From positions 8,183 to 72,182 of the forward strand of contig CAZBMS010000003.1 in NCBI GenBank assembly GCA_964493125.1: a stretch of 64,000 nt of DNA. Reading direction: 5' to 3'. This document shows, in pieces, positions 1 to 8,959 of the stretch. Within the stretch, counting starts at the first letter, position 1. Each line of letters opens with the position of its first letter. Origin of the DNA: QGNO01 sp964493125 (GTDB lineage Bacteria; Chloroflexota; Dehalococcoidia; Lucifugimonadales; QGNO01). A program made the position numbers and the translations under genes. Below the pieces are notes generated by a model. It searched no databases. It had not been told where the DNA came from and worked only from the letters and a program-made list of their open reading frames with translations.

Positions 1-1
1 T

Positions 2-1132
2 AAAATCGCAAGCAGTCCTGAGAAACTGCTCCCGACCGTTCTTACTGGGAATAACCTGACCAACACTGCTGCTGCCGCCCTTGGAACATCCCTGATAGCC
101 ACCAGGCTAAATCCTGGGCAAAGTGTAATTGTTTCCACCGTGGTAATTACGATACTTCTTCTAATTTTTTCCGAGACCATACCTAAGACTTTCGCAGCCA
201 GAAACGCTGAGAGATTTGCCTTTATTGCAGTAAGGCCGTTGCAATGGGTAGGCAGAATACTATTCCCCTCTGTTTGGCTACTTGAACGATTGGCCCGTTT
301 GGTTGGAAGATTATTTGGAGTATCTTCAGAAAATATGTTTGCCGGAGAAGAGATACGAGCTCTAATTGTGGCTGGGCGTGAATCTGGGGAGGTAGATCAC
401 TCACAAGCTGAAATGCTCGAGCAAGTTTTTCGCTTTTTCGGGCAAAAACAGCTACGTGAAGTCATGACTCCAAGAACGGAAATAGTGGCACTGGAAAAGT
501 TATCCTCTCTTAAAGACTTCCTTTCTGTTTATAGCAAACATTCTCATACTAGATTCCCTATCTATGAAGGAAATTTAGACAATGTGATAGGAACTCTATC
601 AGTCAAAGACGTGGTTGGCGCGATGTCCAAAAGCAACCTAAAGTCAAACTACGATGTAACCCAACTGATAAGAGATGCTTACTTCGTCCCTGAAACTAAA
701 TTAGTAAGCAGCATTTTCCCCGAGCTGCGCCAATCTGCATTTCAAATCATAATGGTTGCTGATGAGTTTGGGGGGGTAGCAGGGCTGGTAACTCTAAAAC
801 AACTAGTTGAGGAAATTGTTGGAAGAGTAGGAGAGGAAGGCAAAGAACCAGAGGAAGACTATCAAACTATTGACGATAACACTTACCAATTGGAAGGAGG
901 GATGGACATAAATGAAGCGAACGAAAGAATCGGCCTTGACATCCCTGAGGGGGGATATGAAACCGTGGCTGGGTTTATTCTTAGCCAACTAGGACGCATC
1001 CCTATTCAACACGAACGAATCCTACACAAAGGGTTCATTCTGGAAGTCACAGAAATGGGCGGGGTAAGAATAGAACAAGTGAAGGTAACCCGAGTAGCAA
1101 AAGTTGAAGATAGCCAGCAGGATTCTCGATAA
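2..1132 (+). CDS. CNNM/CBS-domain membrane protein, CorC/HlyC family (5' partial)
   Basis: The reading frame is open from base 2, so the gene begins upstream of the window; an internal GTG at 140 is not the true start. The visible part opens in a CNNM (DUF21) transmembrane domain, with a family-typical PEKLLPTVLTGNNL-type segment and a hydrophobic helix ending in FSETIPK. Then come two CBS repeats (roughly codons 150-280, containing the MTPRTEIVAL block) and a C-terminal CorC_HlyC transporter-associated domain (YQLEGGMDINEAN onward). Proteins of this family sit in the cytoplasmic membrane and are linked to Mg2+/Co2+ efflux or ion homeostasis; the substrate cannot be told from sequence. The stop codon abuts the tilS start directly, so the two genes are probably co-transcribed. 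Confidence 0.9.
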   Translation, partial: KIASSPEKLLPTVLTGNNLTNTAAAALGTSLIATRLNPGQSVIVSTVVITILLLIFSETIPKTFAARNAERFAFIAVRPLQWVGRILFPSVWLLERLARLVGRLFGVSSENMFAGEEIRALIVAGRESGEVDHSQAEMLEQVFRFFGQKQLREVMTPRTEIVALEKLSSLKDFLSVYSKHSHTRFPIYEGNLDNVIGTLSVKDVVGAMSKSNLKSNYDVTQLIRDAYFVPETKLVSSIFPELRQSAFQIIMVADEFGGVAGLVTLKQLVEEIVGRVGEEGKEPEEDYQTIDDNTYQLEGGMDINEANERIGLDIPEGGYETVAGFILSQLGRIPIQHERILHKGFILEVTEMGGVRIEQVKVTRVAKVEDSQQDSR

Positions 1133-2581
1133 GTGAACTCGAGATCTATTGACGAAGCAGTAAAAGAAACCTTAGAGGCTGGGGGATTACTGGACTCTGG
1201 CAAACTTGTGCTTATAGGCGTATCAGGCGGAGCAGATTCGCTTGCACTGCTATTGTCGCTTCACTCCCTCTCCTCCAAATACCGTTTCTACCTTTACGCA
1301 GGCCACCTAAATCACTTATTGCGAGGAGAAGATTCGGAAGCAGATTCCGCCTTTGTCACAAAAGTGTGCGAAGACTTAAACATACGACTATTCAATGAGA
1401 AAGTGAACGTGGCCGAGATACGGAAGCAACAAAACCTCTCTTTAGAAGAAGCTGCTCGCTTCGCTAGGCTAAAATTTCTCGGCAGAGTTTCAAAGGACTC
1501 TGGATGTTCAGCCATAGCACTGGGACACACATCCGATGACCAAGCCGAAACTGTACTTCTCAACATGATTAGAGGTGCTGGAGTTCGCGGGCTACGCGCT
1601 ATGGCACCTATATCTAATTGGAGCATATCCCAAACAGAACATTTACCACTTATTCGGCCATTCCTTAAGGTAACCCGCCAAGAAACAGAAGCCTATTGCT
1701 CAGCGCTTGGAATAAAGCCAAGGGTAGATGCATCCAACTTCGATGAAGCATTTACACGAAATCGTATTCGCCACAAGCTAATACCTGAATTGGCTACTTT
1801 CAATCCTTCAATAAAGAAGGCCTTGTCTAAACTCGCCGTCGCAGCAACTAGTGACATAGAATATATAGATAAGCAAGTTTCATTGACCTGGCCCTCAATA
1901 GCTACGGTTGATTTGAACTGCGTCAAAATCAACCGCATAGATTTCATTAATCAACACCCTTCGGTTCAATCACATATATTACACAAGGCATACATACTAA
2001 TGGCGGGAGACTCCTCATATCTAAATTATCGCCAGATCAACGCGATGAAGTCTATTGCTCAAAAGGGGGCCGGCCGCTCTTTCTCTTTGCCTCGTGGAAT
2101 TGAATTCCTCACGACTTACAAACAAATCTCGATTTCTAAGGGATCTGCATCTCAAGAACAGCATCAGCTTGTGGAAACTTCTCTGTCAGTTCCAGGAAAA
2201 ACCCGGTTAGGTAATTGGGAAGTCGAAGTCATCGCCAGCGATAATGACCATCAACCTACCAATCTAAGTAATTCGGATAATTACCTCTCATATATGAGTC
2301 ACGAGCAGCTAGGCAGCGTATTAACTGTGCGTAGCCGCCTTCCTGGTGACCGATTTAATCCTCTTGGCCTAAATACGGAAATTAAACTTAAAGAATTCAT
2401 GATCAAAAGTCATATTCCTCGTCACGACAGGGATGCCGTACCTTTATTGATATCCAAAGGACGTATAGCTTGGGTAGTTGGTCATAGAATTGCTAATTGG
2501 GGAAGAGTAAAGTCAGAAACAGGAGGCATCTTGAGAATCATATTTCACAAACTGCAAGACAGTGGATATAAAGCTGATTAA
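1133..2581 (+). CDS. tilS: tRNA(Ile)-lysidine synthase
   Basis: TilS uses ATP to attach lysine to C34 of the CAU-anticodon tRNA-Ile, so that it reads AUA rather than AUG; the enzyme is cytoplasmic and normally essential. The N-terminal PP-loop ATPase signature SGGADS is at residues 31-36 and is followed by the TilS-typical GHTSDDQAETVLLNMIRGAG region. The C-terminal third carries the RSRLPGDRFNPLG and IPRHDRDAVPLL blocks of the TilS substrate-binding domain. At 482 aa it has the size of the longer, multi-domain TilS form. The GTG start follows the upstream stop with no gap, which suggests translational coupling. Its 3' end overlaps the convergent glycosyltransferase gene by 4 bases. Confidence 0.93.
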   Translation: MNSRSIDEAVKETLEAGGLLDSGKLVLIGVSGGADSLALLLSLHSLSSKYRFYLYAGHLNHLLRGEDSEADSAFVTKVCEDLNIRLFNEKVNVAEIRKQQNLSLEEAARFARLKFLGRVSKDSGCSAIALGHTSDDQAETVLLNMIRGAGVRGLRAMAPISNWSISQTEHLPLIRPFLKVTRQETEAYCSALGIKPRVDASNFDEAFTRNRIRHKLIPELATFNPSIKKALSKLAVAATSDIEYIDKQVSLTWPSIATVDLNCVKINRIDFINQHPSVQSHILHKAYILMAGDSSYLNYRQINAMKSIAQKGAGRSFSLPRGIEFLTTYKQISISKGSASQEQHQLVETSLSVPGKTRLGNWEVEVIASDNDHQPTNLSNSDNYLSYMSHEQLGSVLTVRSRLPGDRFNPLGLNTEIKLKEFMIKSHIPRHDRDAVPLLISKGRIAWVVGHRIANWGRVKSETGGILRIIFHKLQDSGYKAD

Positions 2582-3306
2582 ACTAGTGTTCCCAGCTTTG
2601 GTACCCCTCCCAATCGGAGACGTAGTAGCCCATTCAAGTCTCGCCACACCGTACTAATCAGCTTAACCCTCGAGTCAGGATCGTCGGTCCATATAACTGG
2701 AATGTCCTTGATCTTAAGCCCATTCTTTTCTGCGACAATTAGCAATTCCGTATCAAAAAACCAGCCCTGATCTTTCACAGAAGGCAACAATAAAGCTGCC
2801 GCTTCTCGAGTCATAGCCTTAAAGCCACATTGGGCATCAGTAAACTTATTTAGGAAAAGGGCTTTTATTAGATAATTATATGACCTTGAAATGATTTCTC
2901 GCTTGACCGTTCGCGAGTACACTCTAGCGCCCTTGATTAATCGTGATCCAACTGCTACATCATACCCACTTTCCAAGGCTTTAATCATGCAAGGAACTGC
3001 AGTCAAGTCGGTAGATAAATCTACATCCATATAACTTACTAAATCGGCGTCAGTTGCCAACCACGCTTGCCGTAATGCTCTCCCTCTACCTCTCACCTCT
3101 AATCTCAATGATGTCACATTTGTGCACTCTCGGGACAAATCACGTGAAATCAAGGGGGTGTTATCCTCGGATCCATTATCGGCTATAACTATGCGCCACG
3201 GATTTTTAATTGCCGACTTAAGATAGCTGCACAGTGTCTCTACAGACTCCCGCAACTTCTCCTCTTCATTCAAAACTGGTATGACAAAATCTACTTGTAG
3301 TGGCAT
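2578..3306 (-). CDS. Family 2 glycosyltransferase (dolichyl-phosphate-sugar synthase-like)
   Basis: This 242-aa protein has a GT-A fold. The nucleotide-sugar binding start is at VIPVLNEEE (residues 8-16), followed by ADNGSEDNT and the metal-binding DVD of YMDVDLSTD near residues 94-96. The acceptor-side block QCGFKAMTREAA and the WFFDTELL segment match polyprenyl-phosphate glycosyltransferases, which move a sugar from UDP/GDP to a lipid phosphate at the inner face of the membrane. No C-terminal membrane domain is present, so it is the short soluble type. It is transcribed in the same direction as the upstream dipeptidase (36-base gap) and converges with tilS. The sugar and lipid acceptor are unknown. 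Confidence 0.82.
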   Translation of the reverse strand: MPLQVDFVIPVLNEEEKLRESVETLCSYLKSAIKNPWRIVIADNGSEDNTPLISRDLSRECTNVTSLRLEVRGRGRALRQAWLATDADLVSYMDVDLSTDLTAVPCMIKALESGYDVAVGSRLIKGARVYSRTVKREIISRSYNYLIKALFLNKFTDAQCGFKAMTREAAALLLPSVKDQGWFFDTELLIVAEKNGLKIKDIPVIWTDDPDSRVKLISTVWRDLNGLLRLRLGGVPKLGTLV

Positions 3307-3342
3307 CGTATGATTAGGCGACCACTCCTTCAGTGGTTATAA

Positions 3343-4449
3343 CTACATTACTCTTCTCAAATAAGATATGGCATTTTGACCCGCTATTTTCCTGATCTGG
3401 TCAGGAGAATACCCGCGCGATACTAGGCCACGAATGATGTTCTTGCCATCAGCTGGAGATTCTAAGCCATCCATATAGAGGGCATTTGGTGCATTACTTC
3501 CGATACTCCGCGTTGAGTAATCTACATGATCCCCTATTAAGGTATCTGTTCCTATTCCTACGTTATCTATACCTACAAGGTTCACCATATAGTCATAATG
3601 GTCTAGAACAACGTTAATGTTTTGGTTCGGATCATCACTCAGGGAATTGGGCACTGAGGTCACGCATATTATTCCACCCTTCTCCACGCAGGCTACCAAT
3701 ACGTCATCCTTAACCGTTCTCTTGGTCTGCCTCAAGGTAAAAGACGCATTATGGCTGAGTATAGGAGGAGCTTCGGAATACTTTATGGCTTGCAATGCCG
3801 TTTCGTGGCCGGCGTGAGACAAATCTACAGCCATACCCAATATGTTCATCCTTTTAACTACTGCTTCACCAAATTGACTTAGCCCTGCATCGGTGATTTC
3901 GTAGCTCCCATCTCCAATATAGGATTTGTGGGAATATGTAAGCCCTGCCATCCTTATTCCCATAGCGTACAGGACATCCACCCTATGCAATTGATTGCCG
4001 ATAGCAAGATGTTCCGCTGTTGGGAAAAATCCCAACTTGCCTTGCTGATGGGCAGAAAGTATTTCATCCGGGCTTGTAACTTTAGTTACTAATTCAGAGC
4101 GTAAACTCATATCAGCAAGCATTATTCCGATTTCATCCAGGACTGTATCAAATTCCGCCGAAGAAGCGTGAGTGGGCTTAATGCCACCTCGAAAACCATT
4201 TGCTGTCGCGACCGTAGACCAGCCCCCATGCTTCGCTGCTTCATAACCCCATTCATAATCACTATCACGCAAATATTCAATAAAATGATCCATGTTTTCG
4301 GGGAACACCATAGGATGCTCATGCATATCAACCATCAATATGCCTTCCATGACTTCCTGATATTTCTTCTCGTCTTCGTTTGACAGGTCGACCGTCATAG
4401 ACGGCACACGATTGGTCTGACTAACCAAAGAAATCGATGCCTTTGCCAT
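3343..4449 (-). CDS. Membrane dipeptidase-like hydrolase (peptidase family M19)
   Basis: This 368-aa metallohydrolase belongs to the renal dipeptidase family, whose members cleave dipeptides and some related amides with a binuclear zinc site. Metal-ligand motifs visible are DMHEH near residues 41-45 (the family usually has D-x-H-x-D), ADLSHAG and LSHNAS in the middle, and GIGTD near the C-terminus. There is no signal peptide, so it is probably cytoplasmic. A strong ribosome-binding site (TAGGAGG, 6 bases before ATG) supports the start. It is divergent from the MFS gene at 4557, and a TTGACA -35 element (minus strand, 4512-4517) lies upstream without a convincing -10. M19 homologues also hydrolyse other substrates, so the natural substrate is open. 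Confidence 0.85.
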   Translation of the reverse strand: MAKASISLVSQTNRVPSMTVDLSNEDEKKYQEVMEGILMVDMHEHPMVFPENMDHFIEYLRDSDYEWGYEAAKHGGWSTVATANGFRGGIKPTHASSAEFDTVLDEIGIMLADMSLRSELVTKVTSPDEILSAHQQGKLGFFPTAEHLAIGNQLHRVDVLYAMGIRMAGLTYSHKSYIGDGSYEITDAGLSQFGEAVVKRMNILGMAVDLSHAGHETALQAIKYSEAPPILSHNASFTLRQTKRTVKDDVLVACVEKGGIICVTSVPNSLSDDPNQNINVVLDHYDYMVNLVGIDNVGIGTDTLIGDHVDYSTRSIGSNAPNALYMDGLESPADGKNIIRGLVSRGYSPDQIRKIAGQNAISYLRRVM

Positions 4450-4556
4450 ATATACCTCCTACTAGAGAACCTAACTAATAACCTGTATGCTTATTGAAGG
4501 GCGCACTCAAGTGTCAATCATAATAAACGACCAGTTTCCTCAAGCCAGGAAGTGCA

Positions 4557-5870
4557 TTGCAAAGACAGGACGATCACAATCAAATTACTACTCCCCATTT
4601 CAAAGATCGCATTGCACCCCTATTATTCCTAAGCAACAGCCCCTTACGCGCATTAACATATCATAGCTACGTCTATCTTTGGAGTTCCTCAAGCATTTCT
4701 ATCATTTCCTTTTTCTTGATGGTTATAGCTCGAGGCTGGCTTGTCCTCGAAATGACTGATTCGGCATTCTTAGTAACAGCTACCCAAGCTGCTAGCATGC
4801 TGCCTCAACTCTTCACGTCACTAATCGGGGGATTCTTGGCAGACAGGTTCAATAGAAAAAAGATTATCATCTTCTCAGAACTTTTTAATATGTCCACGTT
4901 GCTAGCCTTGTCAGTGCTAGTAATCACGGATGTTGTACAGGTTTGGCAAATCTTCGTCCTCTCCTTTATGGGGGGCATTACCTTTTCTATAGGCTTCCTC
5001 GCCCGGACATCCTCAGTACCAAATCTGGTTGAAAGAAACGATATAACAAGCGCAGTAGCCTTGTTCACCACGGTTTTCAGCGCGGGCCAACTCATAGGAC
5101 CAGCTATCGCAGGAATCCTCATTGAATCTCTGGGTATGGGAATCACCTTCTTGAGCTCTGCTCTAGTACTAATAGTTGCCATTTTGGTACTTGTGCCCCT
5201 AAAAACAATCTCTGGAAATACTTCAGACACAGGTGGTAGACGCTTGTCGTTTATTCAAAGTGTCGCAGAGGGGTTCTCTTACGTTAAAAAGAGCAACTTA
5301 GTGCTCGGCCTTATGGTGTTAGGACTCGGTGCAACTCTGTTCGGCTTTCCATTTATGAGCATATTGCCTGTCTTTGCTAGGGACGTTCTCGAAGTGGGTG
5401 CGAATGGTCTAGGATGGCTTGCGGCTATGCAAGGAGTTGGGGCTTTGATCGGATCAATAATAGTAGCTTCGATGCGCAGCCATTCTCAGGTAAAACTCTT
5501 AACAGTAGCTGGATCGTTGGGGCTCCCGGTATTCGTCCTACTATTCGCCGTTTCTTCTGTATATACACTATCGCTTGTCTTAGTTCTTATACTCGGGTTT
5601 TTCTTCCAGGTTTTTATGACTAGCAACTTCACCCAAGTGCAGATAATAGTTCCAGACTCAATCCGGGGACGAGTCCTGAGCATTAGAATGATCGTATTCG
5701 GGATCGGCCCCATAGGAATGATAGCCTTAGGAGCAACCGCAGAGATAATAGGAGCTATTAATGCAACTGCAGCCATGGGAGTTATCGGCCTCGTCTTTCT
5801 TTCAGTCACTATAGCCCTATTCCCTGCACTACGAAAAACGGAGCCGATTCAAAGCCTGGACACAAGCTAG
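4557..5870 (+). CDS. MFS exporter, EntS/MFS_3-like
   Basis: This 437-aa protein has about twelve hydrophobic segments and MFS hallmarks, including GGFLADRFNRKKI in the loop between helices 2 and 3 and DSIRGRVLS in the second half. The pattern fits the drug/siderophore exporter branch (MFS_3) of cytoplasmic-membrane proton antiporters. The TTG at 4557 is the most upstream start; the hydrophilic first 30 residues have no clear ribosome-binding site, so the true start could be later. The gene converges with the ComDE-like decarboxylase genes, which makes export or uptake of a sulfonate-type compound a possible role, but this rests on proximity only. Confidence 0.8.
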   Translation: MQRQDDHNQITTPHFKDRIAPLLFLSNSPLRALTYHSYVYLWSSSSISIISFFLMVIARGWLVLEMTDSAFLVTATQAASMLPQLFTSLIGGFLADRFNRKKIIIFSELFNMSTLLALSVLVITDVVQVWQIFVLSFMGGITFSIGFLARTSSVPNLVERNDITSAVALFTTVFSAGQLIGPAIAGILIESLGMGITFLSSALVLIVAILVLVPLKTISGNTSDTGGRRLSFIQSVAEGFSYVKKSNLVLGLMVLGLGATLFGFPFMSILPVFARDVLEVGANGLGWLAAMQGVGALIGSIIVASMRSHSQVKLLTVAGSLGLPVFVLLFAVSSVYTLSLVLVLILGFFFQVFMTSNFTQVQIIVPDSIRGRVLSIRMIVFGIGPIGMIALGATAEIIGAINATAAMGVIGLVFLSVTIALFPALRKTEPIQSLDTS

Positions 5871-5961
5871 GTCTGTTCGACAGCTGGAATAGAGAAAGAG
5901 TAAGAAGTGCCTCACGATTAAGCAACCAATAATACAGGTGACGTAAGAGATATAATTCGAA

Positions 5962-6546
5962 TTAGTGGGAAGGCATTTCTTGCCCGACAAACGAAGTCCT
6001 AAATCTGTACAATGTCATTTCCGGCTCGTTTGGAGACAAAGGCAAATATTCCTCTTCCTCAATCTTAGCCACAATAAACCAAGGGCCATCATTTTTCATA
6101 GCCTCTTGAAACACTTGATCTAAGTCTTCCAGAGTGCTCACTGAAGCAGTATGTGAAATGTTACATGCTCTGGCAACTTGCTCCAGATCGGTACCTCTCC
6201 CAGTATGACTAGTTTGATGACCTGTTTGCCCCCATTCCTCATTATCCCATACCACCACGATTAAGTTTTTGGGTTGCTCCTGGCCTATAGTCGCTATTGT
6301 GCCCATATTCATCAATAGGGATCCATCACCATCCAGAGAAATAACTTTATCAGGGACAGACAGGGCCATACCCAGCGCATTCGACGAACACAACCCCATT
6401 GACCCAAATGTATAGAAGTTCCTGTCCCTGTGCCCAGCATGCCATAGCTCATCGGTAGTTGGCCCCAAGTTCGCAACCACCGGCTCATCGCCTAGTTGAC
6501 TCATAATAAGTTTAGTAGCTTCCAGTCTATGCAAGTTTCCCTCCAT
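5962..6546 (-). CDS. comE: TPP-dependent decarboxylase, beta subunit (sulfopyruvate decarboxylase ComE-like)
   Basis: This 194-aa protein corresponds to the C-terminal, pyrophosphate-binding half of a thiamine-diphosphate decarboxylase. The TPP motif begins at GDGS (residues 73-76) and ends about 28 residues later at DNEEW. Together with the upstream alpha subunit it should decarboxylate a 2-oxo acid such as sulfopyruvate (giving sulfoacetaldehyde) or phosphonopyruvate. The two-gene split and the subunit sizes match ComD/ComE better than one-chain phosphonopyruvate decarboxylases. Its start overlaps the end of the alpha gene by 20 bases, indicating coupled translation. Substrate assignment is by family and architecture only. 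Confidence 0.75.
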   Translation of the reverse strand: MEGNLHRLEATKLIMSQLGDEPVVANLGPTTDELWHAGHRDRNFYTFGSMGLCSSNALGMALSVPDKVISLDGDGSLLMNMGTIATIGQEQPKNLIVVVWDNEEWGQTGHQTSHTGRGTDLEQVARACNISHTASVSTLEDLDQVFQEAMKNDGPWFIVAKIEEEEYLPLSPNEPEMTLYRFRTSFVGQEMPSH

Positions 6547-7078
6547 GCAAAAGAGGCGTCATGCAAAGAGCCAACGGCTCCCTACTCGCGTAACACAGCT
6601 TTAGCGCCCCAGATACCAAAGCCGGCATTTTGCGGGGGTCATCTAAAGTATAATTTGTTATCCCAAGAACATCCAAAATAGGCCTCGTAGACCGACCCAT
6701 AGGAACCTGCGCAATGTTGAACTCGTTCAGCTCCCCACGAAGATTGATAAACAGTGGTATTGGTATGCGACATGGTATGCACAGACTATTAATAGCGTTT
6801 ATAGAGTTTCCAAAGCCACTGGACTGCATAAACACAGCTGCATTTCGTCCCACCGCATATGCTCCAGCTGCAATCCCTATAGCCTCCTCCTCTCTAGTCG
6901 CCGAAACAACATGAAAGTAAGGATCTTCCTGCAAAAGTTGGGTCACCTGTGCTATGGAAATGTCTGGTACGAACGCAATAAGAGACACATTGTTCTCCTT
7001 AAGACATCCAACCATATCTTCTGCCCAAGTCATAAAACTCTCCGCGACAAGTGAATTTTGCAGCAGCAAGGATTGCAC
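6527..7078 (-). CDS. comD: TPP-dependent decarboxylase, alpha subunit (sulfopyruvate decarboxylase ComD-like)
   Basis: This protein of up to 183 aa carries the N-terminal (PYR) domain of a TPP enzyme. The acidic run in SATREEEAIGIAAG (residues 59-72) supplies the conserved glutamate that activates the thiamine ring. GRNAAVFMQSSGFGNSIN and the following small-residue strands are typical of the domain. The GTG at 7078 is the most upstream start; an ATG 15 codons in (MTWAEDMVG) is a good alternative and gives a length closer to known ComD proteins. It heads a two-gene operon with the beta subunit. No pyruvate- or sulfolactate-metabolising partner genes are adjacent. Confidence 0.75.
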   Translation of the reverse strand: MQSLLLQNSLVAESFMTWAEDMVGCLKENNVSLIAFVPDISIAQVTQLLQEDPYFHVVSATREEEAIGIAAGAYAVGRNAAVFMQSSGFGNSINAINSLCIPCRIPIPLFINLRGELNEFNIAQVPMGRSTRPILDVLGITNYTLDDPRKMPALVSGALKLCYASREPLALCMTPLLHGGKLA

Positions 7079-7127
7079 AAACGTCGCATGGAGTCAATCT
7101 TTACATAATATAAACAAAGGGGAAAGC

Positions 7128-8126
7128 TTATGAACTGGGTGAACGTGATTGCATTCTAGCTTTCTTAATCACGATATGTTGATGGTAGGCAAGAGCAATC
7201 GGTCCAATAATCACTACGCTGAGATAGCTTATCGATCTATCGAGTAATGCAATGGAAACCGCGGCGCCTTCGGATAATGTCAAAGCTAATATTCCAGCGA
7301 TGCCAGTCTCAACGACACCAAGGCCTCCAGGAGTAATTGGTGTTGCAGACAACAAAGCGGCAGCGATTGCAACGAACAATACTAGGTCTACTCCAACATC
7401 TAGTCCTGTTGCTTTGATTACCAAATATAGCCTTCCTACTTCCGCCAACCACCCCAACAAACCATATATCCCAACCTGTGGCAGTAACCTAAAGCTCCGC
7501 ATTACACCTTGACGAAAACCTACATACGTCCGAAAAAGTTTTCTTGGCAAAAAAATCGCTACACGCTTCCAAAATAAATGTGCTCCAAGAAGTGCTAGCA
7601 ACGAAAGGCTAGCCAGGCCGAGACCAGCTAGTAACAGAAACCGAGGAGGTCTACTATCAGAATCTATCAACATTGATAAGAATCCAATCAAAAGCAATCC
7701 AAAAACCAGTAGTATGTCCATCAGTCGCTCTGCGACCACTGTGCCGCCTGAACGAGCAAATGATGCTCCACTTTCCTTTGTGTAAGCATAGGCTCGATAC
7801 GCATCTCCGATCCGAAACCAAGTAACAGAGCTTGCGAACCATCCAATCAAAATTAGACGCCCCGATGCAACAACAGAAGGTAAATATATCTCTTTAGATC
7901 GAGCCACTCCTGCATTTCTTAACAACAATCGCCAACGCTGACCTCGGAATAAAAATGTTGTGTAATGTACAAAGATCGCAAGGACATAAAGACTAGGGTT
8001 ACTTCTCTTGATTATCTCCTGTGTTGCCTCGAGGTCAATCGAAAATCTGGACAATAGGAAATAAATTATCGCTAAGCCCAAAATAAAGGAAACCAAAGTC
8101 GGCGTGGACAGAAACCTCCTGCTCAA
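7128..8126 (-). CDS. Lysylphosphatidylglycerol synthase transmembrane-region / UPF0104 family membrane protein
   Basis: This 332-aa integral membrane protein has about eight hydrophobic segments and no soluble catalytic domain. The block TPGGLGVVETGI near residues 265-277 and the LIGWFASSVTWFRIGDAYRAY region are hallmarks of the flippase-like family seen in the membrane half of MprF and in many stand-alone proteins. Such proteins are thought to move lipids or lipid-linked compounds across the membrane. The only in-frame start at the 5' end is TTG, with a weak AGG upstream. It lies between the ComDE genes and rsmG, all on the same strand. The transported lipid is unknown. Confidence 0.8.
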   Translation of the reverse strand: MSRRFLSTPTLVSFILGLAIIYFLLSRFSIDLEATQEIIKRSNPSLYVLAIFVHYTTFLFRGQRWRLLLRNAGVARSKEIYLPSVVASGRLILIGWFASSVTWFRIGDAYRAYAYTKESGASFARSGGTVVAERLMDILLVFGLLLIGFLSMLIDSDSRPPRFLLLAGLGLASLSLLALLGAHLFWKRVAIFLPRKLFRTYVGFRQGVMRSFRLLPQVGIYGLLGWLAEVGRLYLVIKATGLDVGVDLVLFVAIAAALLSATPITPGGLGVVETGIAGILALTLSEGAAVSIALLDRSISYLSVVIIGPIALAYHQHIVIKKARMQSRSPSS

Positions 8127-8175
8127 CGATAACCTATGCTGCTCAAGGTCGCTACTTATAAGAATCCTCCAATAA

Positions 8176-8898
8176 TTACAAAGGTCTTTTAGCGGGAATG
8201 CCAGCTCGTCTGGGATATTTCGACGGGGTCTTAGTACATTTATCTACAACTATTAATTTACGGTCTCCATCCAAGATTTCTCTAGGAATGTCGACTGTTC
8301 TCATATCTTTGCCGCCTAGCTCACCCACCGCCACTGATGCTTCACTCATTTCACCTACCATATCGCCTTTCTTCAGTAATATAGTCCTTCCATTCACACT
8401 GCATAGCGGGAGAGTATACTCCAAAAGAATTCGCGTTTGCGCAACAGCGCGAGATACCACTACATCGAACCGCTCTCTAAACGAATCGCTTTGCCCAATA
8501 GATTCAGATCTATCAGTCACCACTGTGACTTCGTCCAGGTCAAGGAGGCTAACTATTTGCTTCAAGAAATCAGTGCGCTTCGAAATTGAATCAACCAAAG
8601 TTAATCTGATCTTAGGAAAAGCAATTTTCAAGGGGAGCCCTGGAAAACCTGCCCCACTTCCTACGTCACAAACAGAAACGTGCATCTTGGAAGCATTGGG
8701 AATGGCCATGCACGCAGTCATAGAATCCAAGAAATGAAGTTTGTATATCAGGGACTGCTCAGTTATAGAAGTAAGGTTAATTCGCTTATTCCAGTCAACT
8801 AGCTCTCTGGCATAGGTCTCGAATTGCCCTATTTGGGTCGGTGACAGACTAATCCCGAAACCTGTCATGTCCTTGAGGGTAGTAAATTGTTCATCCAT
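8176..8898 (-). CDS. rsmG: 16S rRNA (guanine527-N7)-methyltransferase
   Basis: RsmG transfers a methyl group from S-adenosylmethionine to N7 of G527 of 16S rRNA. The SAM-binding signature DVGSGAGFPGLPLKI and the downstream RAVAQTRILLEY block identify the family. The frame extends upstream to a TTG at 8928, but the ATG at 8898 (240 aa) is preferred: it gives the usual family length, and an extended -10 box (TGGTATAAT) ends 13 bases before it, which would place the TTG inside the promoter. The C-terminal end (roughly the last 20 residues) is basic. Confidence 0.93.
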   Translation of the reverse strand: MDEQFTTLKDMTGFGISLSPTQIGQFETYARELVDWNKRINLTSITEQSLIYKLHFLDSMTACMAIPNASKMHVSVCDVGSGAGFPGLPLKIAFPKIRLTLVDSISKRTDFLKQIVSLLDLDEVTVVTDRSESIGQSDSFRERFDVVVSRAVAQTRILLEYTLPLCSVNGRTILLKKGDMVGEMSEASVAVGELGGKDMRTVDIPREILDGDRKLIVVDKCTKTPSKYPRRAGIPAKRPL

Positions 8899-8911
8899 CG
8901 TGTAGCACAGA

Positions 8912-8920
8912 ATTATACCA
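8912..8920 (-). promoter_or_regulatory. Extended -10 promoter of rsmG
   Basis: On the minus strand the sequence reads TGGTATAAT, a perfect -10 hexamer with the TGn extension; no good -35 is visible at normal spacing. Transcription would start only about 6 bases before the rsmG ATG at 8898, so the mRNA would be leaderless or nearly so. No Shine-Dalgarno sequence is present. Confidence 0.55.
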
Positions 8921-8959
8921 CCTTGCAAGAAATTTAGGCCTCAATTAAGGTTGTCGCTA

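Noticed and set aside
3321..3337. Small inverted repeat ACCACT-N5-AGTGGT before the glycosyltransferase gene
   Set aside because: A 6-bp stem without a T-run, and the AGGAG in the loop is too far from the start codon; insufficient to call a regulatory element.
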